A stretch of DNA of 64,000 bases from Glycomyces luteolus. Lineage in GTDB: Bacteria; Actinomycetota; Actinomycetes; Mycobacteriales; Micromonosporaceae. Positions 19,841 to 29,268 of this stretch are shown here, piece by piece. Both the position numbers and the translations under genes were made by a program. The DNA lies in contig NZ_JAPZVP010000015.1 of NCBI RefSeq assembly GCF_027622875.1, positions 1-64,000 on the forward strand, in the 5' to 3' direction. Under the pieces are notes generated by a model. The model was not told where the DNA came from. It saw nothing but the letters and a program-made list of their open reading frames with translations, and did not search any database. Each line of letters opens with the position of its first letter. Positions within the stretch are counted from its first letter, which is position 1.

Positions 19841-20074
19841 CTACTTACCGGCCTGGGCAGCCTTCTCCTGGGTCTTGGCGTAGCGGGCCTTGAACTTGGC
19901 CACGCGACCGCCGGTGTCGAGGATGCGCTGCTTACCGGTGTAGAACGGGTGGCACTTGTTGCAGGTCGCAGCCTGGATCTTGCCACTGGCCACCGTCGAC
20001 CGGGTGGTGAAGGCGTTCCCGCAGGAACAGGTCACCTCGGTGACGACGTACTGAGGGTGGATCCCGTCTTTCAT
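19841..20074 (-). CDS. rpmE: 50S ribosomal protein L31 (zinc-binding form)
   Basis: 77 aa. Cysteines in VTCSCGNAF and [10 protein letters not shown] mark the C+ zinc-binding paralogue, which is replaced by a C- form under zinc limitation in many actinobacteria. The start MKDGIHPQY is canonical. It lies between rho and prfA with its own intrinsic terminator. Confidence 0.96.
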   Translation of the reverse strand: MKDGIHPQYVVTEVTCSCGNAFTTRSTVASGKIQAATCNKCHPFYTGKQRILDTGGRVAKFKARYAKTQEKAAQAGK

Positions 20075-20197
20075 GACTTCCCTTTCATGCGGCCGCCGGG
20101 TCGGCCGCCGAAGCGGCCGTGAACCGGAACCGGTTAGGGCCCCGAAGGGCTCAGTGGTCAGGGTGCGCGACCTGCGCACCAGCTCTCAATGGTAAGG

Positions 20198-20230
20198 CGT
20201 GAGGCCGCTCTCAACCAGGGCGGCCTCACG
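20198..20230 (-). terminator. Probable terminator after rho
   Basis: Eleven-bp perfect arms (CGTGAGGCCGC / GCGGCCTCACG) with an 11-nt loop begin about 10 bp past the rho stop. A second hairpin (GGTGCGC / GCGCACC, 20162-20180) follows. Only a weak T-rich stretch is present. Confidence 0.5.
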
Positions 20231-20240
20231 TCTCAAGGAC

Positions 20241-22211
20241 TTACTCGCCGGGCGTGTTCTTGACGATCTGCATCAGGAACTCGGCGTTCGTCTGCGTCTT
20301 CTTCAACCGGTCGATCAGCAGGTCGATCGCCTGCTGCGGGTCCAGCGAGGACAGGACCCGGCGGAGCTTCAGCATCACTGCCTGCTCCTCGGGGCTCATC
20401 ATGAGCTCGTCCTTGCGGGTGCTCGACTGGTGGACGTCGATCGCGGGCCACGTGCGCTTCTCGGCGATCTTGCGGTCGAGCTTGAGCTCGGCGTTACCCG
20501 TGCCCTTGAACTCTTCGAAGATCACCGTGTCGCCCATGGAGCCGGTCTCGACCAGCGCCGTGCCGATGATGGTCAGCGACCCGCCGTGCTCGATGTTCCG
20601 CGCAGCGCCGAGGAAGCGCTTCGGCGGGTACAGCGCCGTCGAGTCGATACCACCGGACAGGATGCGCCCGGAGGCCGGCGACGAGTTGTTGTACGCGCGG
20701 CCCAGTCGGGTGATCGAGTCGAGCAGCACGACCACGTCGTGGCCGAGTTCGACCAGGCGCTTGGCGCGCTCGATCGCGAGCTCGGCGACGGTGGTGTGGT
20801 CCGACGGCGGGCGGTCGAAGGTCGAGGCGATGACCTCGCCCTTGACCGAGCGCTGCATGTCGGTGACCTCTTCGGGCCGCTCGTCCGCGAGGACCACCAT
20901 GAGGTGGCACTCGGGGTTGTTCGTGGTGATCGCGTTGGCGATCGCCTGCAGCACCATCGTCTTACCGGCCTTCGGCGGGGAGACGATGAGGGCGCGCTGG
21001 CCCTTGCCGATCGGGGCAACGAGGTCTATCACCCTCGTCGTGATCGCGTTCGGCTCGGTCTCCAGGCGCAGGCGCTCCTGCGGGTACAGCGGCGTGAGCT
21101 TGTAGAACTCGTCGCGCTTCTTCGCGTCGTCGGGGCTCATCCCGTTGACGGTGTCGAGGCGCACCAGCGGGTTGTACTTCTCGCGGCGCTGCTGCTGCTT
21201 GCCGCCCTGGCCGTTCGGCTCCTCGCCGCCACCGCGGCTGGGCTTCACGGCGCCGGTGATGGCGTCGCCGCGGCGCAGCCGGTACTTGCGGACCTGCGAC
21301 ATCGAGACATAGACGTCGTCAGGGCCGGCGAGGTAGCCGGTGGTGCGGATGAACGCGTAGTTGTCGAGGATGTCGAGGATCCCCGCGACGGGCACGAGCT
21401 GCTCGTCGTTCTGGACGCTGCCGCCCGCGGTGCCGCGCTCGGGGGCCTCGTCGCGGCCGCCGCGCTGGCGGCGGTCGGAGCGGTCACGGCGCTTGCGGCG
21501 GCGGTTGTCGCCCTCGCCGTCGCGCGGGCCGCGGTCGTCGTAGCCGTCGTCCTCGTTCCGGCGCTCGCGGGTCTCGGTGCGGGCCTCGGACTGCTCGGCG
21601 CGCTCGGAACGCTCGCTGCGCTCGACACGCTCCGGGCGCTCGTCGCGGCGGCCGTTCTCGCGGCCGCCTTCGCGGCTCTCGCGCCCGCTCTCACGGGAGC
21701 GGCGGCGGCGCTGCGGTCGGTCCTCATCGGACTCGATCACGGCGACACTCGATTGGCCTTCGGGCTCAACGGCTTCGGTCTGACGCTCTTCACGGCGGCG
21801 CGGCTGCGGAGGACCGGCCGGGCGGGTCGCCCGGCGGGCGGCGGTGCCGCCCTTGGCCTCTGCACTCTCGGAGCCGTTCTCGGCGGGAGCGGCGTCGACT
21901 GTGGTCGACGGGGCTTCGGCGATGGGCGTTTGGTCAGAGTCAGGCACTGGCGGGGCCTCCTTTTCCGCGCTGGCACCGCCGGGCTGCGAGCCCGCATCCT
22001 GCCGTTCCTGGATGGCGGCGATCAGCTCGCTCTTGCGCATCCGGCCAACGCCGGTGATGCCGAGCGATTGCGCCATCTGCTGGAGCTCGGGCATCAGCAT
22101 AGAGGCCAGACCGGTTCCTGCCCGACGGCGCTTCTTGGCTTCCGGAATCTCTTCCGAATCCGACGCCTCATCGATCATCCGGTCCGACGTCGTGCCGGTG
22201 GTGTCGCTCAA
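20241..22211 (-). CDS. rho: Transcription termination factor Rho
   Basis: 656 aa, hexameric RNA helicase that terminates unneeded transcripts. An N-terminal Rho_N helical domain (about 35-75) is followed by a long Arg/Gly/Glu-rich disordered insert (about 75-275) typical of high-GC actinobacteria. Then come the cold-shock-like RNA-binding domain (GILDILDNYAFIRTTGYL) and the ATPase core with Walker A PPKAGKTM, Q-loop and R-loop regions. The TTG start at 22211 was chosen over ATG 22178 because GGGAAGGA lies about 6 nt upstream. It is preceded by a 572-bp gap that may hold an autoregulated leader. Confidence 0.96.
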   Translation of the reverse strand: MSDTTGTTSDRMIDEASDSEEIPEAKKRRRAGTGLASMLMPELQQMAQSLGITGVGRMRKSELIAAIQERQDAGSQPGGASAEKEAPPVPDSDQTPIAEAPSTTVDAAPAENGSESAEAKGGTAARRATRPAGPPQPRRREERQTEAVEPEGQSSVAVIESDEDRPQRRRRSRESGRESREGGRENGRRDERPERVERSERSERAEQSEARTETRERRNEDDGYDDRGPRDGEGDNRRRKRRDRSDRRQRGGRDEAPERGTAGGSVQNDEQLVPVAGILDILDNYAFIRTTGYLAGPDDVYVSMSQVRKYRLRRGDAITGAVKPSRGGGEEPNGQGGKQQQRREKYNPLVRLDTVNGMSPDDAKKRDEFYKLTPLYPQERLRLETEPNAITTRVIDLVAPIGKGQRALIVSPPKAGKTMVLQAIANAITTNNPECHLMVVLADERPEEVTDMQRSVKGEVIASTFDRPPSDHTTVAELAIERAKRLVELGHDVVVLLDSITRLGRAYNNSSPASGRILSGGIDSTALYPPKRFLGAARNIEHGGSLTIIGTALVETGSMGDTVIFEEFKGTGNAELKLDRKIAEKRTWPAIDVHQSSTRKDELMMSPEEQAVMLKLRRVLSSLDPQQAIDLLIDRLKKTQTNAEFLMQIVKNTPGE

Positions 22212-22783
22212 TGGATTCCTTCCCTGGCGGAACTTCGAAGTGGATTCGAGGAGTTTCCGCGTCTTTCAAATAGCCGCAATGCCGATGTTCTGGTCTGCGT
22301 CCCGCCATCGCTTCGGCCGCTTTCGGTCAAGCTGTGACCTAGGCGGTTGGAAGACGACGGTTGACACTGGGTGCAACACCCCTGGGCTGTCCGCTGAGCA
22401 GACGGTCCTGATCGTGGTGAGCAGCCTCTGGGCCTGCGACTGGACAGCTTGCGATGAATGATCGTGCACGTTGAGACACGTGATTCCGATCTCCGCTGAT
22501 TGCGATCCTCGCCTTTGCGATCCGATCCGGGCGGAGGCCCGGCGCCACAAGCGGACAGCGACTGTTCCTTGGTCGAAACCGTGCCATGCCACGCTAGAGC
22601 TATGCAAAGTCACAAATCCATGGTTGAGGGTGATGACCCAAACAAGAGATCAGGCGTGCGCTGGATGCGCCGCAGCTGTTGTGACCACAAGCATAAGCAA
22701 GGCTTCGAGCAGTCACGACACCGGGTGGTCGTCTAACTGGAATGGTAGCGCACTCTCGCCATTCGCAACAACGGACCCGAGGA
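22212..22783. other. 572-bp intergenic region, probable rho leader/promoter
   Basis: No convincing gene is seen here: open frames are short, atypical in codon use and lack ribosome-binding sites. The base composition is visibly less GC-rich than the neighbours. Since rho is commonly autoregulated through a long untranslated leader, that is the likely content. No hairpin or -35/-10 pair was strong enough to call. Confidence 0.4.
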
Positions 22784-23686
22784 TCACTCGTTCGGGGAGG
22801 TCGCGACCTGGACGGCACCGTCGGCGACATCCAAGCGCAACGCCTCGAAGCCCGCGGGGGCTTCGGGGACGCGAGCGTCGTCCACCGTCAGGGCGAGCAC
22901 GGTCGGACCCGCACCGGAGATCGCGGCTGCGATTCCGGCGGAGCGCAATGCCCTCAGCAAATGGGTGCTCTCCGGCATTCCCTTCGCCCGGTACGACTGG
23001 TGGAGCCGATCGTCGGTGGCCTCGAAGAGGCGCGAGGGATGATGCGTGATCGCGGCGGCGAGCAGCGCCGACCGGGAGAGGTTGAACACCGCGTCGGTGT
23101 GCGGGACCTTCTCGGGAAGGGCCGCGCGGGCGACCGAGGTCAGGCCCTTCGACTGCGGCACGAACACCCACGGGTGGACGCGCGGCGACGGGTCGAGGCT
23201 GATGGCCTTCGCACCGTCCTCAGTGGTGTAGGCGATGGTGAAGCCGCCGAGGAGGCACGGGGCCACGTTGTCCGGGTGGCCCTCGATCTCACTGGCCAGG
23301 GCCAGTTTCTGCGAGCGGGTCATGCCGGCTCCGGCGAGCGCGTCGGCGAGCATGATGCCCGAGACGATGGCCGCGGAGGAGGAGCCGAGTCCGCGCGCGT
23401 GCGGGATCCGGTTGCGGCACTGGACCTTCAGGCCCGGGGCCGAGAGACCGAGGTGCTTGAAGGTGCGAAGCATCGTGGCGGCCACGAGGTGGCGCTCGTC
23501 GAGGGGCACGGTGCCCTCGCCTTCGCCCTGGACTTCGACGGTCACGGCGGTGCCGCTCGTGGCCTCCGCGGTGACCTCGTCGCAGAGGTCGAGGGCGAGG
23601 CCCAGGGAGTCGAAGCCGGGGCCGAGGTTGGCTGAGGTGGCCGGGACCCGCACGGTGGCGCGCGGCCCGGTCCGGAAGGCCTCCAA
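22784..23686 (-). CDS. thrB: Homoserine kinase
   Basis: 300 aa, GHMP-kinase fold, phosphorylates homoserine for threonine synthesis. Motif 1 is VPATSANLGPGFDSLGLAL, motif 2 (phosphate loop) is ARGLGSSSAAIVSG, and motif 3 is ISGAGPTVLAL near the end. The TTG start directly follows the thrC stop (no gap), with GGGG about 6 nt upstream inside thrC; no better start precedes the conserved core. It is the last gene of the argS-lysA-hom-thrC-thrB run. Confidence 0.95.
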   Translation of the reverse strand: MEAFRTGPRATVRVPATSANLGPGFDSLGLALDLCDEVTAEATSGTAVTVEVQGEGEGTVPLDERHLVAATMLRTFKHLGLSAPGLKVQCRNRIPHARGLGSSSAAIVSGIMLADALAGAGMTRSQKLALASEIEGHPDNVAPCLLGGFTIAYTTEDGAKAISLDPSPRVHPWVFVPQSKGLTSVARAALPEKVPHTDAVFNLSRSALLAAAITHHPSRLFEATDDRLHQSYRAKGMPESTHLLRALRSAGIAAAISGAGPTVLALTVDDARVPEAPAGFEALRLDVADGAVQVATSPNE

Positions 23687-24757
23687 CTAAAGCCCCAGGG
23701 CTTTGGCGGTCATGAGGACGTCGACCGGGACGGTCTGCGGCTGCGGCGCGGTGGAGACGGCCCAGTCGGGGTCCTTGAGGCCGTTGCCGGTGACGGTGCA
23801 GACGATCGTCTGTCCTTTATCGACCCATCCGGCTTCGGCCTGCTTGAGGAGCCCCGCGACCGAGGCGGCGGAGCCGAGCTCGACGAAGACGCCCTCGGAG
23901 CGGGCGAGCAGCATGTAGGCGGCGTGGATCTCGCGGTCGGTGACGGCGATGATCTTCCCGCCGGACTCCTTCTCGGCGTCCAGCGCCTTGGCCCAGGACG
24001 CGGGGTTGCCGATGCGGATCGCCGTGGCGATGGTCTGCGGGTGCTCCACGACGTGGCCGTTGACGATCGGGGCGGCCCCCGCGGCCTGGACGCCGAGCAT
24101 CCGGGGGCGCTTGGTGGCGTTGCCCTCCTCGGCGTCCTCGGAGTAGCCCATCCAGTAGGCGGAGATGTTCCCGGCGTTGCCCACGGGCAGCACATGCAGG
24201 TCGGGGGCGTCACCGAGGACCTGGACGATCTCGAACGCGGCGGTCTTCTGGCCCTGGAGGCGCACCGGGTTGATCGAGTTGACGAGCGCGACCGGGTAGT
24301 CCTGGGAGAGCTTGTCGGCGACCATGAGGCAGTCGTCGAAGTTGCCTTCGAGCTGGATCAGCTTCGCGCCGTGGACGAGGGCCTGCGCGAGCTTGCCGAG
24401 GGCGATCTTCCCGGCCGGGACGAGCACGGCGCAGGTGATCCCGGCGCGCGCGGCGTACGCGGCGGCCGAAGCGGAGGTGTTGCCGGTGGAGGCGCAGATG
24501 ACGGCCTTGGAGCCCTCCTCCACGGCCTTCGAGACCGCGAGCGTCATGCCGCGGTCCTTGAAGGAGCCGGTCGGGTTGAGGCCTTCGACCTTGAGGAAGA
24601 CGTCGCAGCCGGTCCTCGCGGAGAGGACCGGGGCGGGCAGCAGGGGAGTGCCGCCCTCCTGCAGAGTGACGACGGGGGTGGCGTCGGAGACCGGGAGCCG
24701 GTCCCGGAACTCTTCGATCAGGCCGCGCCACCCCGGGCGCATGGCGGATGCGGACAT
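23687..24757 (-). CDS. thrC: Threonine synthase
   Basis: 356 aa, PLP enzyme converting O-phosphohomoserine to threonine. The PLP lysine is in [13 protein letters not shown] near residue 66. The phosphate-binding glycine loop is [13 protein letters not shown], and VTGNGLKDP lies near the C-terminus. It is the short bacterial form without the N-terminal lid extension of the yeast type. It starts 6 nt after hom and abuts thrB. Confidence 0.95.
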   Translation of the reverse strand: MSASAMRPGWRGLIEEFRDRLPVSDATPVVTLQEGGTPLLPAPVLSARTGCDVFLKVEGLNPTGSFKDRGMTLAVSKAVEEGSKAVICASTGNTSASAAAYAARAGITCAVLVPAGKIALGKLAQALVHGAKLIQLEGNFDDCLMVADKLSQDYPVALVNSINPVRLQGQKTAAFEIVQVLGDAPDLHVLPVGNAGNISAYWMGYSEDAEEGNATKRPRMLGVQAAGAAPIVNGHVVEHPQTIATAIRIGNPASWAKALDAEKESGGKIIAVTDREIHAAYMLLARSEGVFVELGSAASVAGLLKQAEAGWVDKGQTIVCTVTGNGLKDPDWAVSTAPQPQTVPVDVLMTAKALGL

Positions 24758-24763
24758 GTTGTC

Positions 24764-26041
24764 CTATTCTCCTTCGACGCGCATGACCGAGGCGACTTGG
24801 TGCACCGAGGTCAGTTGCGACAGTTCCTCTACGGTGTCCGACAACTGCTTGTCGGCGGCCGTGTGGGTCACGACCACGAGCCGGGCCTCATCGCCCTGGC
24901 CGGATTGGTGGACGGTGGCGAGGCTGACGCCGTGGTGGGCGAAGGTGGCCGCCACGCGCGCGAGCACGCCGGGCTCGTCGACCACGTCGAGGCTGACGTG
25001 GTACCTGGTGCGGGCCTCGCCGATGGGTTTCACCGGGAGGTCCTGGTAGGCGGCCTCGGGCGGGAAGGCGGTGATCCCGCCGCGCTTGTTGCGCGCCACG
25101 GCCACGATATCGCCGAGCACCGCCGAAGCGGTCTCGGTGCCGCCCGCTCCCGCTCCGTAGAACATGAGCCGGCCGGCGGACTCGGCCTCGACGAACACCG
25201 CGTTGTACGCGCCGTTGACGTTCGCGAGCGGATGGGTCGCCGGGATCATCGCCGGGTGGACGCGCACGGACACGCCGTCGGCCTCCCGGGTGGCGATGCA
25301 AAGGGGCTTCACGACGCGGCCCTGGGCGGCGGCCGACGCGATGTCCGCGGCGGAGACGTCCCGGATGCCCTCGCGGTAGACCTCGCCCAGGTCGATGTGG
25401 GTGTGGAACGCGAGCGAGGCGATGAGCGCGGCCTTCGCGGCGGCGTCGTAGTTGTCGACGTCGGCGGTCGGGTCGGCCTCGGCGTACCCCAGCTCGGTGG
25501 CCTCGCTCAGGGCCTCCTCGAACGCGGCGCCGGTCTGCGACATCTGGCTGAGGATGTAGTTCGTGGTGCCGTTGACGATCCCGAGCACGCGGTTGATCGT
25601 GTCGCCGTGCAGCGACTCGCGCAGCGGGCGCATCAGCGGGATCGCGGCAGCGGCGGCGGCCTCGTAGTACAGGTCCGCGCCGCCCGCCTTCGCGGCGGCC
25701 GACAGGGCCGGGCCGTCCTCGGCGAGCAGTGCCTTGTTCGCGGTCACGACCGACTTGCCCTCGGCCAGCGCGGTGGTGATCCAGGTGCGGGCGGGCTCGA
25801 TGCCTCCGGCGACCTCGACCACGATGTCCACGTCAGGGCGCTTGACGAGGCCGAGCGCGTCGGTGGTGAAGAGTTCCTTCGGGACGGGCAGGTGCGAGCG
25901 GTCGCGGTCGAGGCGGCGCACCGCGATCCCGACGATTTCGACCGGCTCGCCCACCCGGGACGCCAGCTCCTCCCCGCGCGTTCGCATGAGGCGCACGACT
26001 TCACTGCCGACGTTGCCGCATCCGAGTAGCGCGAGTTTCAT
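24764..26041 (-). CDS. hom: Homoserine dehydrogenase
   Basis: 425 aa. The NAD(P)-binding motif LLGCGNVGSEV opens the protein (about 4-14). The catalytic domain has the signature Lys/Asp region ALAEGKSVVTANKALLA and GIVNGTTNYIL. A C-terminal ACT domain (about 350-425) gives threonine feedback control. ATG 26041 was chosen because AGGAA lies about 9 nt upstream and it precedes the Rossmann motif directly. It lies 37 bp after lysA. Confidence 0.95.
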   Translation of the reverse strand: MKLALLGCGNVGSEVVRLMRTRGEELASRVGEPVEIVGIAVRRLDRDRSHLPVPKELFTTDALGLVKRPDVDIVVEVAGGIEPARTWITTALAEGKSVVTANKALLAEDGPALSAAAKAGGADLYYEAAAAAAIPLMRPLRESLHGDTINRVLGIVNGTTNYILSQMSQTGAAFEEALSEATELGYAEADPTADVDNYDAAAKAALIASLAFHTHIDLGEVYREGIRDVSAADIASAAAQGRVVKPLCIATREADGVSVRVHPAMIPATHPLANVNGAYNAVFVEAESAGRLMFYGAGAGGTETASAVLGDIVAVARNKRGGITAFPPEAAYQDLPVKPIGEARTRYHVSLDVVDEPGVLARVAATFAHHGVSLATVHQSGQGDEARLVVVTHTAADKQLSDTVEELSQLTSVHQVASVMRVEGE

Positions 26042-26078
26042 CGCTGGTGTTCCTCTTCCTTGTGGTTTGGAGCCGTGT

Positions 26079-27482
26079 CTAGCCGACGTCGAGCCGGAGC
26101 AGGTCGTCGACGGTCTCACGCGCCAGGATCACACGGGCCTCGCCGTTCCGGACGGCTACGACCGGAGGGCGGGGCACGTGGTTGTAGTTCGAGCCCATGG
26201 AGCGGCAGTAGGCGCCGGTTCCCGGGACCGCGATCAGGTCGCCCGGCACGACGTCGGCCGGGAGGAACTCATCTTTAACAACAATGTCGCCCGCTTCGCA
26301 ATGCTTTCCCACTACTCGGGCCAGCGCGGGCGTGGCGCTGGACGAGCGCGAGGCGAGCGTCGCCGAGTAGGTGGCGTCGTAGAGCGCGGTGCGGATGTTG
26401 TCGCTGATGCCGCCGTCGACCGAGACGTAGAGGCGCGCGGCGTCCCCGGCGAGGGTGACGGGCTTGACGGTGCCGACCTCGTAGAGGGTGAACATGGTGG
26501 GGCCGATGAGGCTGCGCCCGGGTTCGATGGAGAGGCGCGGGACGTCGATGCCCGCGGCGGTGCATTCCTCGTCGACGATCTTGCGCAGGGACGCGGCGAT
26601 GTCCGCGGGCGGCTGCGGGTCGTCCTGGCTGGTGTAGGCCATGCCGAAGCCGCCGCCGAGGTCCATCTCCGGGATCTGGACGCCGAAGTCGGTCTGGAGC
26701 TTCGCGTGGAGGCGGGCGACGCGGGCGGCGGAGATCTCGAACGCGGCGGTGTCGAAGATCTGGGAGCCGATGTGCGAGTGCAGGCCGAGGAGTTCGAGGT
26801 GCTCGGCGGCGATGACGCGGCGGGCTGCCTCGTAGGCGGCGCCTCCGGCGAGGGAGAAGCCGAACTTCTGGTCCTCGTGGGCGGTCGCGATGAACTCGTG
26901 CGTGTGGGCTTCGACGCCGACGTTGACGCGGATCATCACGTTGGGGCGCCTGCCGAGTTCGGCGGCGATGGCTTCGATGCGTTCGATCTCGGTGAAGGAG
27001 TCGGCGACGATGCGGCCGACGCCGATCTCGACGGCCTGGCGCAGTTCGGCGAGCGACTTGTTGTTGCCGTGGAGGCCGAGCCGGGCGGGGTCGAGCCCGG
27101 CGGCGAGCGCGATGGCGAGTTCGCCGGCGGTGCAGACGTCGACGAAGAGGCCTTCTTCGGAGGCGGCGCGGAGCACGGCCTTGGAGCAGAAGGCCTTGGA
27201 GGCGTAGAAGACGTCGGCGCCTTCGAAGGCCTCGGTCCAGGCGCGGCAGCGGGCCCGGAAGTCGTCCTCGTCGAAGATGTACGCGGGCGTGCCGAACTCG
27301 GCGGCGAGCTGCTCGACGGAGAGGCCGCCGATGTGGAGGACGCCGTCGTCGGCGCGTTCCACGTTCGAGGCCCACAGCTGCGGCAGGAGCGTGTTGACGT
27401 CCTTGGGCACGCCGAGCCAGCCGGGGCGCAGCGCGGAGTAGTCGAAGTCGCCGTGCAGTGCGCCGGCTTCGTGGGTCCGCAT
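26079..27482 (-). CDS. lysA: Diaminopimelate decarboxylase
   Basis: 467 aa, PLP alanine-racemase fold, final step of lysine synthesis from meso-DAP. The PLP Lys is in DVFYASKAFCSKAV, SHIGSQIFD and the GGGFGMAY glycine motif follow, and CRSMGSNYNHVPRP near the C-terminus holds the active-site Cys. The ATG shares one base with the argS stop (TAATG), so the two are translationally coupled. Confidence 0.95.
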   Translation of the reverse strand: MRTHEAGALHGDFDYSALRPGWLGVPKDVNTLLPQLWASNVERADDGVLHIGGLSVEQLAAEFGTPAYIFDEDDFRARCRAWTEAFEGADVFYASKAFCSKAVLRAASEEGLFVDVCTAGELAIALAAGLDPARLGLHGNNKSLAELRQAVEIGVGRIVADSFTEIERIEAIAAELGRRPNVMIRVNVGVEAHTHEFIATAHEDQKFGFSLAGGAAYEAARRVIAAEHLELLGLHSHIGSQIFDTAAFEISAARVARLHAKLQTDFGVQIPEMDLGGGFGMAYTSQDDPQPPADIAASLRKIVDEECTAAGIDVPRLSIEPGRSLIGPTMFTLYEVGTVKPVTLAGDAARLYVSVDGGISDNIRTALYDATYSATLASRSSSATPALARVVGKHCEAGDIVVKDEFLPADVVPGDLIAVPGTGAYCRSMGSNYNHVPRPPVVAVRNGEARVILARETVDDLLRLDVG

Positions 27483-29131
27483 TACATCCGCTCCGGGGCC
27501 GAGACGCCGAGCAGGCCGAGCGCGTTGGCGAGGACGACGCGGGTGGCGTCGACGACCCAGAGGCGGGCCTGGTTGACCGGGGTGGTCTCCTCGTCGGGGA
27601 AGGGCAGGACGCGGCAGTCGTGCTGGAAGCGGTGGTAGGCAGCGGCGAGCTCTTCGGCGTACCGGGCGACCCGGTGGGGCTCGCGCAGCTCGGCGGCGGT
27701 GGCGACCACGGCCGGGAACTCGGCGAGGGCCTTGAGCAGGTCCGATTCGCGCGGGTGGGTGAGGAGGGCGGCGTCGTAGGACTCGCCCTTCTCCACGCCG
27801 CGCTCGACGGCGTTGCGCAGCACGCCGGAGGTCCGGGCGTGCGCGTACTGCACGTAGTAGACCGGGTTCTCGTTGCCGTGCTTGGTCCACAGATCGATGT
27901 CGAGGTCGATCGTCGAGTCGGCCGAGTACCGGGTGAGCGCATACCGGGCCGCGTCGACGCCGACGGCCTCGACCACGTCGTTCAGGGTGATCATGTTCCC
28001 GGCCCGCTTCGAGAGCCGGATCGGCTCGCCGTTCTTGAGCAGGTTCACGAACTGGCCGATCAGGATCTCGAGGGTCCCCGGCTCGTCGCCGAACGCCTGG
28101 CTGATCGCCTGCATACGGCCGACGTAGCCGTGGTGGTCGGCGCCGAGCATGAGCACGAGCTTCTCGAAGCCGCGTTCGCGCTTGTCGAGGTAGTAGGCGC
28201 AGTCGGAGGCGAAGTAGGTCCAGCCGCCCTTGGAGTTCTTGAGGACCCGGTCCTTGTCGTCACCGAACTCGGTGGTGCGCAGCCAGAGCGCGCCATCGGC
28301 CTCGAAGACGTGACCGAGTTCGGTCAGCCGATCGACGGCCTTGTCGAGTTCGCCGCGCTCATGCAGGCCCTTCTCGCTGAAGAACACGTCGAAGTGCGTG
28401 CCGAAATCGGCCAGGGTTCCCTTGATCTCCTCGAGCATCAGCTCGAGTCCGACCGAACGGAACACATCGAGCGGGTTCTCGGCGCTGAGCGCGTCGGGGC
28501 GGCGCTTGAGCACATCCGCCGCGATGTCGTCGATGTAGGCGCCGACATAGCCGTTCTCCGGAGTCGGCTCGCCCTTGGCGCGGGCCAGCAGCGAACCGGC
28601 GAAGTGCTCGATCTGGGCGCCCGCGTCGTTGACGTAGTACTCGGCGGTGAGCTTCGCGCCGGAGGCGCGCATGACCCGCGCGAGCGAGTCGCCCATGGCC
28701 GCCCAGCGGGTGCCGCCCGCGTGGATCGGACCGGTCGGGTTCGCTGACACGAACTCGAGGTTGGCGAACACGCCTTCCATGGAGTTGTTGGTGCCGTACG
28801 CGGATCCGGCGGCGACGATCTTCCCGGCGATCTCCCCCGCGGCGGCCGCGTCCAGGGTGATGTTGAGGAAGCCGGGCCCGGCGATGTCGACCTTGGCGAC
28901 ACCGGCGTGGGCGGCGAGGTTCTCGGCGATCTTCTCCGCGAGCGCGCGCGGGTTCGTGCCGGCCTTCTTGGCGGTCTGCAGCGCGATGTTGGAGGCGTAG
29001 TCGCCGTGCTTGGGGTCCCTGGGTCGCTCTACCGCCGTCTGGGTGGGCAGTACGGCAGCGTCGAGGCCAAGGGTCTCGAACGCGGTGCGCGTAGCGGACA
29101 GCACTTTCTCTGCGAGCGTCTCAGGAGTCAC
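27482..29131 (-). CDS. argS: Arginyl-tRNA synthetase
   Basis: 549 aa, class I synthetase. An N-terminal Arg-tRNA synthetase N domain (about 1-85) is followed by the HIGH-type motif as HAGG in NPTGPIHAGGTRW, the tunnel of the Rossmann fold, RLSKRAGN in place of KMSKS, and the C-terminal DALR anticodon-binding domain. GTG 29131 is taken as the start; the 40 extra residues upstream are Arg/Lys/Cys-rich and not family-like. It heads the lysA-hom-thrC-thrB operon. Confidence 0.95.
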   Translation of the reverse strand: MTPETLAEKVLSATRTAFETLGLDAAVLPTQTAVERPRDPKHGDYASNIALQTAKKAGTNPRALAEKIAENLAAHAGVAKVDIAGPGFLNITLDAAAAGEIAGKIVAAGSAYGTNNSMEGVFANLEFVSANPTGPIHAGGTRWAAMGDSLARVMRASGAKLTAEYYVNDAGAQIEHFAGSLLARAKGEPTPENGYVGAYIDDIAADVLKRRPDALSAENPLDVFRSVGLELMLEEIKGTLADFGTHFDVFFSEKGLHERGELDKAVDRLTELGHVFEADGALWLRTTEFGDDKDRVLKNSKGGWTYFASDCAYYLDKRERGFEKLVLMLGADHHGYVGRMQAISQAFGDEPGTLEILIGQFVNLLKNGEPIRLSKRAGNMITLNDVVEAVGVDAARYALTRYSADSTIDLDIDLWTKHGNENPVYYVQYAHARTSGVLRNAVERGVEKGESYDAALLTHPRESDLLKALAEFPAVVATAAELREPHRVARYAEELAAAYHRFQHDCRVLPFPDEETTPVNQARLWVVDATRVVLANALGLLGVSAPERM

Positions 29132-29192
29132 CCGGTAATCGTAGACGCCGCGCTTCGCGGCCCGCGAGTGATAAACGCCCTTGTGGCGCCCA

Positions 29193-29212
29193 CGGCGTCG
29201 CTTGCAAGCCGT
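29193..29212 (-). repeat. Dispersed intergenic 20-nt repeat, copy D (inverted)
   Basis: The complement reads ACGGCTTGCAAGCGACGCCG, close to the copies at 54242 and 56751. It lies in the divergent gap between argS and the DUF3105 lipoprotein gene. Confidence 0.4.
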
Positions 29213-29268
29213 ACATGTGCGCTGCCCGGTAGGTTGCTTCTGTGCAACCACGACGGAAGGCCTCGAAC

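Noticed and set aside
22500-22736. Short plus-strand frame (78 codons) in the rho upstream gap
   Set aside because: Composition is mixed Cys/His/Arg, there is no ribosome-binding site, and no similarity pattern; best treated as leader DNA.
29132-29251. 40-residue N-terminal extension of ArgS
   Set aside because: Lys/Arg/Cys-rich, not family-like, and the GTG at 29131 begins exactly at the conserved domain.
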